Origin: Streptomyces sp. YIM 130001
Lineage (GTDB): Bacteria; Actinomycetota; Actinomycetes; Streptomycetales; Streptomycetaceae
Reading direction: 5' to 3'
DNA: 64,000 bases
Assembly (NCBI RefSeq): GCF_003574445.1
Contig: NZ_KZ984549.1
Location: 372,001 to 436,000 of the forward strand
Both the position numbers and the translations under genes were made by a program. Below the pieces are notes generated by a model. That model saw only the letters and a list, made by a program, of their open reading frames with translations. It searched no databases and was not told where the DNA came from. Positions 34,864-44,219 of the stretch are shown one piece after another (positions within the stretch are counted from its first letter, which is position 1; each line of letters starts with the position of its first letter).

Positions 34864-36456
34864 TCAGTGCCAGGGGATCTCGCTGTCGGGGAAGTACGCG
34901 AGGCCGCGCTCGCGCCACCAGACCTCGTGCCGCGCCAGGCGCTCGCGGTGCTGCGGCCAGTCGGGGGCCGCTCCGGTCCAGGCTGCTTCGGCAACCGGGG
35001 CGAGCCGGGGCAGCAGGAGTGTGGTGATGTCGTCGATGCCGCGCATGCGCTCGGCGAAGAGCGTGACTTCCACCCCCGCGATCCGGTCCTCCGGGATCGC
35101 ATGGCCGAGCGGGTTCCACGATGCGGCACAACGGGTGCTGCCCGGGCGGTAGTTGGGAAATCCGAGCCCGGCCTGCTCGGGCGGGCAGTCGGCGGGGGTG
35201 ACCTCGGCCGCGTAGGGGCGGTCGAGGTAGAGGTGGGACTGTGGGGACAGGAGCACGCGGCCGTCTCCGGTCAGGATCCGCTCCACGTCGTGATCGGAGG
35301 GTCCGAAGAAGCGCTTGAGGGCGTGGATGCGTTCCAAGGTGTGGCCGGCAGCCAGAAGTTCGGGCCGGTCGGCGAGTTCACCGGGCGTGCTCGGCAGGTC
35401 CATCATCTCCACGTCCACCCAGTGCTGCAGCACATCTCCGGGCTCGACCCCCGCCCGCGACGCTTCCTGCCAGGCCAGCGGACGCTTCCCGAACCTGCCC
35501 ACCAGGGCAAGTAGTTCACGTACGGAGGCGGCGAGGCTCTGCTCCGTGGCGCCGAACGCCTCGTCGCCACCGATGTGCACGAAGGGGCCATCGGTGGCCG
35601 CACAGACATCGGCCAGTACGACGGCCACGACCTCCCGGGTGCGGTCGTCGGTCAGGTCGAGGGGAGGGACGTAGGGGTATCGGCCGGCGAGCCCTTCGGG
35701 GGCCGGTGCGTCCGGCAGTCCGGGCACGGCCGCGCGCAGGGTGGCGCAGTGGCCAGGGAGATCGATCTCCGGGACGACCGTGATGTGGCGCCGTGCGGCG
35801 TACGCCTGGAGGTCGCGGTACTCGGCGAGCGTGTAGTAGGTGCGTTCCGCGTCGTCCGCGGCGGGTGGGGTCAGACCGGGTAGGGCGGGGATCTGCAGTC
35901 GCCAGCCCTCGTTGTCGGTCAGGTGCAGGTGGACGACGTTGAGTTTGTAGAGCGCGGCGAGGTCGATGAGGCGGCGCAGCTCCGAGCAGTCGAGGAAGGT
36001 GCGGGCGGGGTCGAGCATGAGTCCCCGCCAGGCGAAGTGCGGTGCGTCGCAAAGTCGTTGGGGCTGGAGCTCGTCCCTGGTGATCAACAGTTGGGCCGCC
36101 GTGACACCCGCGCGGAAGGCGCCCGTCGCGGTGTGTGCGCGGCAGGTGATTCCGTCGGCGCCGACGTGGACCTCGTAGGACTCGTCGACTGGCTGGTCCT
36201 CGCCGGCGGGTGGCACACCTACGGCGGGACGGCCGTGCGCAAGCGGCGCCTGACTGCTGGTCAGCCGGAGGACGTACCCCTTGGGGGTGGAGCCCGGCGG
36301 CAGGAGGCGAGAGCCGAGATGGGGTGCGAGCAGCTCGCGCAACGTGTCGGCTTCCGGTCGGAGTTCGGTGTCGGAGCGGATGTGCCAACTGCCGTCGGCG
36401 AGCGGTTCGCCGGCGCTCGCGACGGTGGTGGCGGGGACGGGGATGACGGCGTTCAT
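34864..36456 (-). CDS. GH20 beta-N-acetylhexosaminidase
   Basis: A 530-aa GH20 enzyme that removes terminal GlcNAc or GalNAc by substrate-assisted catalysis. An N-terminal GH20b-like domain precedes the barrel: FAWRGLMLDPARTFLDC, NVVHLHLTDNEGWRL, and the catalytic pair Asp298-Glu299 in HIGGDEAFGA. There is no signal peptide, so it is cytosolic. Its ATG 36456 has its own GGAGG seven bases upstream, showing it was an independent gene. The upstream sulfatase frame now runs into it without a stop. Last gene of the minus-strand run that includes the Dpp-type transporter. Confidence 0.92.
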   Translation of the reverse strand: MNAVIPVPATTVASAGEPLADGSWHIRSDTELRPEADTLRELLAPHLGSRLLPPGSTPKGYVLRLTSSQAPLAHGRPAVGVPPAGEDQPVDESYEVHVGADGITCRAHTATGAFRAGVTAAQLLITRDELQPQRLCDAPHFAWRGLMLDPARTFLDCSELRRLIDLAALYKLNVVHLHLTDNEGWRLQIPALPGLTPPAADDAERTYYTLAEYRDLQAYAARRHITVVPEIDLPGHCATLRAAVPGLPDAPAPEGLAGRYPYVPPLDLTDDRTREVVAVVLADVCAATDGPFVHIGGDEAFGATEQSLAASVRELLALVGRFGKRPLAWQEASRAGVEPGDVLQHWVDVEMMDLPSTPGELADRPELLAAGHTLERIHALKRFFGPSDHDVERILTGDGRVLLSPQSHLYLDRPYAAEVTPADCPPEQAGLGFPNYRPGSTRCAASWNPLGHAIPEDRIAGVEVTLFAERMRGIDDITTLLLPRLAPVAEAAWTGAAPDWPQHRERLARHEVWWRERGLAYFPDSEIPWH

Positions 36457-38127
36457 GGATTCCTCCACCGGCCGCGCCGGGCCCCGGAGGCCCTCGCCGG
36501 CCGGATTGTGTGCGGCATCGAGGGACCTCGGCGCCGTGGGCGGTCGGCGCGGTCGGGCGCCGGTGACGCGGTCAGGCGCCGCTGGTGCTCCGCAGGTGCT
36601 CCGCAGGTGAGCGAAGACCCTGTCGAGGTGTTCCGAGGCGCGCTCGACCGTGCCGTCCTGGCGCGGCTGCCCGCCGGGAACGGGCAGGTCGACACGCGGA
36701 TAGCGGGGGTGCGGTTCGGCGGGGATGACGTCCGAGGTGTCGGCGAGCCAGCGCAGCAGGGCCTGCTGCATGCGTGCCTCCACCGCGGCGTGCTCACCCC
36801 GCCCTGCCAGGTTGGCCCGTTCGCCCGGATCGGTGGGTCGGTGGTACAGCTCGGGCTCCTCGTACAGCCGCCAGACGTAGCACCACTGCTTGTCGCGCAC
36901 CGCGACAGCTCGGCCGACCAGCTCCGGATTCTCGTGCTGGAGTGCCGACTTGAGGTCGTAGGGGAATCCGCCGTATTCGAACCGGGGCTCTTCCTCGCTG
37001 GAGAACCCGCCCTCGGTGAAGGCGTATTCGCGGTGCTCGGCCTCCGGGTCGTCGATGACGGGCAGCAGGCTGCGGCCGAAGTGGCGGTGGGTGGCTTCGA
37101 GTCCGGCGAGTTCCAGGACGGTGGGCACGATGTCGAGGAGTTCGACCATGGCGTCGGTGTGCTGCCCGCCCGGCAGGCCCCCGCCGGAGATGACGAGCGG
37201 ATCGCGGGTGATGCAGGAGTGCATGGCCGACGGCCACTTCTCGACCAGTCCGTGGTCTCCGAGGTATTCGCCGTGGTCGGCGAAGAACAGGGTGACGGTC
37301 TCCTCACGTGGTCCGGCGGCGTCCACGGCGGCCATGACACGGCCCAGTTGGTCGTCCATCCGGGAGATCATCCCGTAGTAAGTCGCGGTGATCTCACGCC
37401 ACATGGCGGGCGAGGTGCCCTCGATGCCGAATCGTTCGCGGATCGCCCGCATGTACGCCGGTTCCCGGTCGGGGTCGTCCGCCGCCGGGACGGGCGCGGG
37501 CATGAGGTCCCGGTCGTGCAGGGAGAACCAGGGGTCCTCGATCCCGAAGGGACAGTGCGGCGCGATCAGCGGGACGAACAGGGCCCAGGGCTGGTCGGGC
37601 GGGTTCTCAAGCCACTGAAGTGCCGTGCGGATGGTGGCTTCGTCCGAGTCGATACGGGTGTCGTCCGTGTCCTCGCGGCCCCGGTAGTAGAGGCGGGCCG
37701 ATTCCTCTCCGCCGGGCCAGCTATCGATCCGCGGAAGCGTCGGCATGACGGTCGGCAGGACACCGAAACCGTGCTCGTCGACGCTGAGTTCGGTGACTCC
37801 GGGCGCGAAGGTGTCGCCTCGCAGCCCAGGCCACACCACGCGGTAGCCGCCCTCCTTGAGTGAACGCAGCAGGTTGGGTTCGTCGGGCCCGATGAGGTGG
37901 GTGAGGGTGCGATGGCCGGCCGTGTGCGGGTACCAGCCGGTCAGGAAGGACGCCCGGCTCGGCGAGCAGACGGGGTGCTGGACGTAGGCGTTGTCGAAGC
38001 GGGTCCCACGGGCGGCGAGCGCGTCCAGGTGCGGCGTCTGTACGTACGGATTGCCGAAGGCGCCGATCGCGTCCGCCCGCAGCTGGTCGGGGATGAAGAA
38101 GACGAAATTGGGTCGTCTGCCGGGCAT
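34864..38127 (-). CDS. Formylglycine-dependent sulfatase, read through in frame into GH20
   Basis: ATG 38127, with AAGGAG upstream, opens a 1087-aa frame. Residues 1 to about 510 are a type I sulfatase: metal-binding VFFIPDQLRADAIGAFG, active-site HPVCSPSRASFLTG with Cys54 for conversion to formylglycine, and FFADHGEYLGDHGLVEKW. No signal peptide. An 11-bp tandem duplication at 36585-36606 shifts the frame; with one copy the gene would stop at 36572-36574 (HLRSTSGA, stop), a normal 514-aa sulfatase. Instead a Pro/Arg-rich linker of about 45 residues leads in frame into GH20. The product may be a natural fusion or a mis-terminated sulfatase. It needs a formylglycine-generating enzyme encoded elsewhere. 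Confidence 0.85.
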   Translation of the reverse strand: MPGRRPNFVFFIPDQLRADAIGAFGNPYVQTPHLDALAARGTRFDNAYVQHPVCSPSRASFLTGWYPHTAGHRTLTHLIGPDEPNLLRSLKEGGYRVVWPGLRGDTFAPGVTELSVDEHGFGVLPTVMPTLPRIDSWPGGEESARLYYRGREDTDDTRIDSDEATIRTALQWLENPPDQPWALFVPLIAPHCPFGIEDPWFSLHDRDLMPAPVPAADDPDREPAYMRAIRERFGIEGTSPAMWREITATYYGMISRMDDQLGRVMAAVDAAGPREETVTLFFADHGEYLGDHGLVEKWPSAMHSCITRDPLVISGGGLPGGQHTDAMVELLDIVPTVLELAGLEATHRHFGRSLLPVIDDPEAEHREYAFTEGGFSSEEEPRFEYGGFPYDLKSALQHENPELVGRAVAVRDKQWCYVWRLYEEPELYHRPTDPGERANLAGRGEHAAVEARMQQALLRWLADTSDVIPAEPHPRYPRVDLPVPGGQPRQDGTVERASEHLDRVFAHLRSTCGAPAAPDRVTGARPRRPPTAPRSLDAAHNPAGEGLRGPARPVEESMNAVIPVPATTVASAGEPLADGSWHIRSDTELRPEADTLRELLAPHLGSRLLPPGSTPKGYVLRLTSSQAPLAHGRPAVGVPPAGEDQPVDESYEVHVGADGITCRAHTATGAFRAGVTAAQLLITRDELQPQRLCDAPHFAWRGLMLDPARTFLDCSELRRLIDLAALYKLNVVHLHLTDNEGWRLQIPALPGLTPPAADDAERTYYTLAEYRDLQAYAARRHITVVPEIDLPGHCATLRAAVPGLPDAPAPEGLAGRYPYVPPLDLTDDRTREVVAVVLADVCAATDGPFVHIGGDEAFGATEQSLAASVRELLALVGRFGKRPLAWQEASRAGVEPGDVLQHWVDVEMMDLPSTPGELADRPELLAAGHTLERIHALKRFFGPSDHDVERILTGDGRVLLSPQSHLYLDRPYAAEVTPADCPPEQAGLGFPNYRPGSTRCAASWNPLGHAIPEDRIAGVEVTLFAERMRGIDDITTLLLPRLAPVAEAAWTGAAPDWPQHRERLARHEVWWRERGLAYFPDSEIPWH
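36585..36606. repeat. 11-bp exact tandem duplication at the sulfatase 3' end
   Basis: GTGCTCCGCAG occurs twice in direct tandem (36585-36595 and 36596-36606), followed by GTG of a third copy. Removing one copy brings the TGA at 36574-36572 into the sulfatase frame. Confidence 0.95.
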
Positions 38128-38159
38128 GGGGACTCCTTGGCGTACCGGGTTGCTCGTCG

Positions 38160-39034
<875 letters not shown>

Positions 39035-39038
<4 letters not shown>

Positions 39039-40855
39039 GTGGTGGCGGTCCTTGCTGCGCTGGGATGCGGCTGCCAGGCGGGTCGGGCGGGGGCGTCGTC
39101 GAGCACGGCGGACAGCAGGGTCATGGTGTACGGGTCCTGCGGGGCGTCGAGGATCTGTTCGGTGGGACCGGCCTCCACGATGCGGCCGGCATTCATCACC
39201 GCGACCCGGTCGCAGAGGTCGGCGACGACCCCGAGGTTGTGCGTGACGAGGAGGACGCCGAGTCCGCGTTCGCTGCGCAACCGGCGCAACAGGTCGAGTA
39301 CTTCGGCCTGGACGCGGACGTCGAGGGCGGTGGTGGGTTCGTCGGCGATGAGGATGTCGGGTTCGCAGGACATCGCGCCGGCGATGAGTACCCGCTGGGC
39401 CATGCCGCCGGAGATTTCGTGCGGGTAGCGGCGCAGCACCTGTTCCGGGTCCGGTATCTCGACCAGGCGCAGCAGGTCGAGGGCACGTTCGGCGGCCTCG
39501 GTGCGGGACATGCCGAGGTGGTGGCGGAGCGGTTCGGCGAGCTGACTGCCGATGGTGAAGGCCGGATCCAGGTTGCTCATCGGCTCCTGCGGTACGTACG
39601 CGAGGGTCTTGCCGCGCAGGGTGCGGTGCTCACGTTCTGGCAGACCGACGATCTCCCGGCCGCCGACCGTGATACTGCCGCGGGCGATCCTGCCGCCTTC
39701 GGGCAGCGTGCCGAGCACGGCGAACGCCGTCTGGGACTTCCCGGATCCGGACTCGCCGACGAGGCCCACGATCTCGCCCGGATGTACGTCGAGGTCGACG
39801 CCCTGCACGACGCGTTTGTCGGTGCCGTCCGGCTGCGCGTAGCCGACGACCACGCCCCGAACGGAAAGGAGCGGGGAACGCTCGAGGCTGCCCTCGCTGT
39901 CCGAAGTACCGTTCGGCCTAACGGACTTGACGGGACGGCGACGACGCGTGCCGTCCTGTCCGCTCCGGTCCTCGAGGGCGTCGCGGATGGCGCTCGCCAG
40001 CAGCACGAGGGCCGCGTTCGTCAGGCCGAGGGCGAGGCCGGGCCACAGCATCAGGCGGGGTGCGCGCTGGATGTTCTGGAAGCCCTCGTTGAGCATGGCG
40101 CCCCAAGTGGCCGTGGACGTACTGCCGATGCCGAGGAACTCGAGGCCGGCCTGCAGGGCGATGGCGATGCCCGCGACCAGGGACACCTGGATGATGACCG
40201 GGCCGCGCACCACGATGAGGACGTGCCGGGCCACGATACGGGCGTCGGAGAGACCGGAGACTTTCGCCGCGTCCACGTACAGCTCGCCGCGGATGTTGGC
40301 CACGATGCCGCGTACCAGGCGGAAGAAGCTGGGGGCCACCAGTACGCCGAGCACCACCATGAGGACCCAGACCTTCGGGCCCAGGATGGCCCGGGACGCG
40401 AGCAGTACGACCATGGCCGGCAGTGCCATCACCAGGTTCACGACCCAGCCGGCTGCCGCGTCGAACCGGCCGCCGTAGTAGCCCGCGAACAGGCCGCTCG
40501 GCACCCCGAGTGCGAGGGCGATGGCCAGTGCGAGTACCGCGCCGCCGAGGGTGTTGCGGCCGCCGTACAGGATGCGCGAGAGGATGTCGCGGCCGGCGGA
40601 GTCCATGCCGAGCGGGTGGGCTGCGCTCGGCTGGGCGAAGGCCTCACCGAGCGAGGAGGTTCCCGGTCCCTGCGGCGCGATCAGCGGGGCCAGGACGACG
40701 GCGAGGACCAACAGGGCGAGCACGAGGGCGGCCAGGGCTCCGAGCGGGTTGCGCAGCACACGCCGGACCGTGCCGGTGCGGCGCACCGCGGCGGCGTCGG
40801 GCTCGGGGGCGGCGGCGGATTCGGGCGACCTGGTCGCCGGGAGGTGTGCGCTCAC
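39035..40855 (-). CDS. Dpp/Opp-type ABC permease-ATPase fusion (C and D subunits)
   Basis: A 606-aa fusion. Residues 1 to about 300 are a DppC-type permease (HPLGMDSAGRDILSRILYGG, EAA-like loop YVDAAKVSGLSDARIVARHV). Residues about 325-606 are a DppD-type ATPase with Walker A GESGSGKS, VPQEPMSNLDPAFTIGSQL, ISGGMAQRV and ADEPTTALDV. The linker is charged and disordered. Such fusions are known in actinobacterial Dpp-like systems. Overlaps both neighbours by ATGA. Confidence 0.93.
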
Positions 40856-41793
40856 GCGACCCTCGCCTTCGGGTTGAGCCAGCCGATCAGTACGTCGACG
40901 GCGAGGTTGATCAGGACGACACCGACGACGGTGAGCATGACGAGCGCCATGATCACGGGGATGTCGCCGCGCGTGGTGTAGGTGACGGTCATGCTGCCGA
41001 TGCCCGGGAGACCGAAGATCTGCTCGACCAGGACCGCACCGCCGAGCAGACCGACGAACTGCATGCCGAGCACCGAGAGTGCGGGTGCGGAGGCGTTGCG
41101 CAGCACGTGCTTGAACACGATGCGTCGCGTGGTCAGACCGCGTGCCTTGAGGGTGCGTACGTAGTCCTGGCGCATCACGTCGATGACGGCGCCGCGTACC
41201 TGCTGCGAGACACCCGCGACCGAGGCCACCGACAGGGCCAGTACGGGCAGGGTCACGGTGGACAGCCAGCCGCCGGGCGATTCGGCGAACGGCGTGTAGC
41301 CGATGGCCGGGAACCAGCCGAGCTGCACGGCGAAGACCAGGACGAGGATCAGCGTGACCAGGAATCCGGGCAGCGCATAACCGGCGACACCGATGACCTG
41401 TACGACCCGGTCGACGGCGCCGCGCCGCACTCCGGCCCAGACACCGAGCAGGAACGACACGACGGTGGTCACGACCGTGACCCCGAGGACGATGCTGAAG
41501 GTGACGGGCAGCCGGCCCGAGACCGCGGTCCCGACGTCCTCACTGGTGAACCAGGAGACGCCCAGATCGCCGCGTACGGCGTGGGCGAGCCAGTCAGCGT
41601 ACTGCTCGATCACCGGCCGGTCGAGTCCCAGTGAGGTGTTCTTGGCGTCGACTGCGTTCTGCGCGGCGCCCTGGCCGAGGAGTTGACGTCCGACGTCGAT
41701 GTCGGGCAGGGAGAGGAGGAGATAGGTGAGGCACGAGATGACGAGCAGGAGTATGGCTCCTGCCGCGATCCGGCGTGCGATGAAGTTCAGCAT
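40852..41793 (-). CDS. Dpp/Opp-type ABC transporter permease (B subunit)
   Basis: A 313-aa permease: N-terminal FIARRIAAGAILLLVISCLT, RPVIEQYADWLAHAVRGDLG, and EAA loop YVRTLKARGLTTRRIVFKHV near residue 215. ATG 41793 gives the family length. First gene of the minus-strand transporter-sulfatase-GH20 run; a TetR gene starts divergently at 42314. Confidence 0.93.
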   Translation of the reverse strand: MLNFIARRIAAGAILLLVISCLTYLLLSLPDIDVGRQLLGQGAAQNAVDAKNTSLGLDRPVIEQYADWLAHAVRGDLGVSWFTSEDVGTAVSGRLPVTFSIVLGVTVVTTVVSFLLGVWAGVRRGAVDRVVQVIGVAGYALPGFLVTLILVLVFAVQLGWFPAIGYTPFAESPGGWLSTVTLPVLALSVASVAGVSQQVRGAVIDVMRQDYVRTLKARGLTTRRIVFKHVLRNASAPALSVLGMQFVGLLGGAVLVEQIFGLPGIGSMTVTYTTRGDIPVIMALVMLTVVGVVLINLAVDVLIGWLNPKARVA

Positions 41794-42033
41794 GAGACTG
41801 GATTTCCGTCCGGCTGTCCGCCCGGCCTGGCGGAGATGGGATTGCGTGGCGGTGACCGTCGGGGCGTCCGCTGATGTCCGGCGCGGAGGTGACCGCCGGT
41901 GTCCGGCATCGAGCCGACGCCGGTGCCCCGAGGCCGCTCGATTCGGCCGCCCGCGACGGTGTGCATCGGGTCGCACGGCACCGGGTGCGCGGGCACCTCG
42001 TCCGTGCGGACTGCCGGGTTCGGCGATGCCCGG

Positions 42034-42098
42034 GGCGCGTGCGCCTCCGGCCCGGTGCGGGCGAGAGGCGCGTGCGCCTCCGGCCCGGTGCGGGCGAG
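42034..42098. repeat. 33-bp direct tandem duplication
   Basis: A unit beginning GGCGCGTGCGCCTCCGG occurs at 42034 and again at 42067, 33 bp apart, near-identical to 42098. It would lie in the leader of the Dpp-type operon. Confidence 0.88.
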
Positions 42099-42143
42099 CC
42101 TACACACGGGACCGACCGGCCGGTAGGCGTCTCGGGTGAAAAA

Positions 42144-42158
42144 TTAACCAGGTGGTAA
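42144..42158. promoter_or_regulatory. Candidate operator for the TetR protein at 42314
   Basis: TTAACCA-GG-TGGTAA is an imperfect inverted repeat in an AT-rich island (AAAAATTAACC), suggesting a divergent promoter with an overlapping TetR site. Confidence 0.45.
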
Positions 42159-42313
42159 GTTCCCTCGAAACGGCGCCTGGCGGGCGGGTACCGACTGAGC
42201 ACCGTGATGGCCCGGCAGGCACCGTCCGAGCGCGGCGATGCCACCCTGCCGCGCACCGCGGCTCGCGGACGAGGCAGGATGTCGGGCCCCGAACCCTGCG
42301 GAAGGAAGCCGAG

Positions 42314-42967
42314 TTGAGTAACCCGGGAGACACCGCCGCCGCGCGCCGCCCGTCGAAGGGTGAGCGCACCAGGACGCGGATCCTCGCATCCGCGTCCGCG
42401 CTCTTCTCCCGCTCCGGCTTCCACGCCGTGTCGCTGCGGGACATCGCCGCACACGCGGGCCTCACCCACGCGGGACTGCTGCACCACTTCCCCGGCAAGG
42501 AGGCGCTGCTGCTCGAACTGCTCGGCCACCGGGACCGCGTCGACGCCGCCGACCTGTTCCCCACGGCCCTGGACGCGGGCGCCCCCGAACCCGCCCCCGA
42601 GCAGTGGCTGCGCCGACTGCTCGACGTGGTCGCGCGCAACAGCAGGACACCGGGCCTCGTCGCCCTGTACGCGAATCTGTCCGCGGAGGCCGCCGATCCC
42701 GATCACCCGGCGCACGACTACTTCGTCCGCCGCTACCGCGTGGTGCGCGAGGGCACGGCACGCGCGCTCGGCGCCCTGTTCGCCGCGGCCGACCCTCCGG
42801 TGGAGGAGGATCCGAACGCGGTGGCCGTCCAGCTCATCGCGCTGATGGACGGCCTGCAGACCCAGTGGCTCCTGGAGCCGGACACCGTCGACATGCCGGC
42901 CCAACTCCGGGCCCTGCTGCGCCGTTACGGCATCGAGCCGGCACCCGAGACCGAGGTCAGCGCCTGA
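42314..42967 (+). CDS. TetR family regulator, paralogue 2
   Basis: A 217-aa TetR protein starting at TTG 42314, with GGAAGGA eight bases upstream. The helix-turn-helix spans RILASASALFSRSGFHAVSL and LTHAGLLHHFPGKEALLLEL. The C-terminal domain shares with the TetR protein at 43604 the patterns TPGLV-x-L, HPAH-x-x-F, DG-x-Q-x-QWL and VDM, so the two are paralogues of one subfamily. Divergent from the Dpp-type operon, its likely target. Confidence 0.9.
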   Translation: MSNPGDTAAARRPSKGERTRTRILASASALFSRSGFHAVSLRDIAAHAGLTHAGLLHHFPGKEALLLELLGHRDRVDAADLFPTALDAGAPEPAPEQWLRRLLDVVARNSRTPGLVALYANLSAEAADPDHPAHDYFVRRYRVVREGTARALGALFAAADPPVEEDPNAVAVQLIALMDGLQTQWLLEPDTVDMPAQLRALLRRYGIEPAPETEVSA

Positions 42968-43603
42968 GTGCACCGCCGACCCCCTCGGTCTGGCAAGACA
43001 TGCGGCGCGGTGCCCTGCGGCCGCCGTTCGCCTTGGTGCGGCACACGGGCCCCCGACTCGGTAGCGGGCCTTCACTGGCGACACATCGGTTTCCGGCATA
43101 GGGCGTACCTCGATTCGCGGAAGGCGGGCGCGCGAGCCGTAGACGCACACGGAACAACGGTCCACGGCGCCACCCGAACACTAAAACCGTATGGTGATCG
43201 GTTTCTGGCCGTCAAGGGGTGAATGCTGACTCGGACCCAGTCCGGGCGGGCCAGTGGACCTCGCGTTGCGGGCACACCGCCGACTTGGTTGCGACCGAGG
43301 CGGGATGGATCTGCGGGAGGGCGTGCCCCCGCGGCTTCCCGCCCACTGCAGTGCCGGCAACTCCCTTTCCCCGTACCGCCGTTACGCGACACCGGCGCGG
43401 AAAGGGGGCCGCAGTGGTGACGGACGGCGGTGCCCGATTCGACTTCTCCCGACCCTGGAGCGGGCAGGCCGTCGACTACGCGTGCGGAGGCGTGCAGCCG
43501 CACGTGACGGCCCGCTCACAGGTGGATACGAGCCGAGGCGTCCGTACGGCCGCACGTGAGTGATCAGGAACGTACCGCCCGACCGGAGCTGCCCGTCGAG
43601 GCC
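42968..43603. other. 636-bp gap with an orphan regulon promoter
   Basis: No convincing gene. A minus-strand promoter with the regulon operator fires leftward at 43215-43183. Downstream, an ATG at 43099 with GAGG before it opens a frame (MPETDVSPVKARYRV) that runs antisense through the TetR gene and does not look like a complete protein. Confidence 0.5.
43183..43215 (-). promoter_or_regulatory. Orphan promoter with 22-bp regulon operator, site B
   Basis: On the minus strand: TTGACG (43215-43210), 18-bp spacer, TACGGT, with AAACCGATC-ACCA-TACGGTTTT at 43204-43183. Nearly identical to site A, including spacer length, but no recognisable gene lies immediately downstream. Confidence 0.7.
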
Positions 43604-44209
43604 TCAGCCCTCGGCCGTTTCGCCGTCCGCATCGCGCCCCGCGAGGAGTTCGAGCAACCGCATGACGTCGTCGATGGGCTGCTCCATGTCGACGGACCGG
43701 TCCGTCAGCCACTGCAGCTGAACCCCGTCGGCCAGCGCGACGAGGAGCGCAGAGACCCGCTCCGCGGGAATGACGTCCGTGATCCGCCCCGCGTCCATGT
43801 GCGCCTGCAGCGAGGCCGCGAGCCGCTCGCGAATCACCGGATAGCGCTCGGCGAAGTGCGCGTGCGCCGGATGCTCCGCGTCACTCGCGGCCGCGGCCAT
43901 GGAGACGAACAGCTCGACCAGACCGGGGGTGTTGGCGCCCTCCCGCATGACCTCGCGGTAGTTGAAGGCGGCTCCACGCTCGATCTGCCGGGCGCGCGCG
44001 GTCTCGTCCCGGGCCTGGAGGACCCGGGTGAGCAGGTCCTCCTTCGAGTCGAAGTAATGCATGAGGCCCGGCAGGCTGAGGTTGCACCTCGCCGCCACCT
44101 TGCGCAGGGACGTACCCCGGTACCCCTCGGCCGCGAAGATCTCCAGGGCCACCTGGAGGATCTCCGCGCGCTTCGCCTCGCCCTTCTCGTACGGGCCCCG
44201 TTTCGCCAT
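43604..44209 (-). CDS. TetR family regulator, paralogue 1 (candidate regulon repressor)
   Basis: A 201-aa TetR protein. ATG 44209 (MAKRGPYEKGEAKRAEIL) fits the family start. Helix-turn-helix: QVALEIFAAEGYRGTSLRKV and NLSLPGLMHYFDSKEDLL. The ligand domain has VELFVSMAAAASDAEHPAHA and LADGVQLQWL. Only 10 bp separate it from the GH1 stop, so it is co-transcribed with GH1, whose promoter carries site D. This makes it the best candidate to bind the four-site operator, with a released sugar as inducer (inference). Confidence 0.9.
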   Translation of the reverse strand: MAKRGPYEKGEAKRAEILQVALEIFAAEGYRGTSLRKVAARCNLSLPGLMHYFDSKEDLLTRVLQARDETARARQIERGAAFNYREVMREGANTPGLVELFVSMAAAASDAEHPAHAHFAERYPVIRERLAASLQAHMDAGRITDVIPAERVSALLVALADGVQLQWLTDRSVDMEQPIDDVMRLLELLAGRDADGETAEG

Positions 44210-44219
44210 GCCGGCCAGC

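Larger units (their letters stand above)
41794..42313. other. 520-bp divergent regulatory region of transporter operon and TetR gene
   Basis: No gene. It contains a 33-bp tandem duplication at 42034-42098 and an operator-like TTAACCAGGTGGTAA at 42144-42158, giving the transporter mRNA a leader of about 300 nt if it starts near 42140. Confidence 0.6.

Noticed and set aside
33176..35131. A 651-codon minus-strand frame opposite binding protein 1
   Set aside because: Runs through a perfect terminator hairpin and antisense to a canonical lipoprotein gene; no protein-like features.
35923..37863. A 646-codon open frame on the plus strand opposite the sulfatase and GH20 genes
   Set aside because: It is a shadow of high-GC codons on the minus strand; the composition is Gly/Val/Arg-rich with no family, while the minus strand carries clear catalytic motifs.
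41594..43165. A long minus-strand frame containing MPETDVSPVK, running antisense through the TetR gene at 42314
   Set aside because: Only its first codons follow a real-looking promoter; the rest is a shadow. Kept only as the orphan promoter observation.
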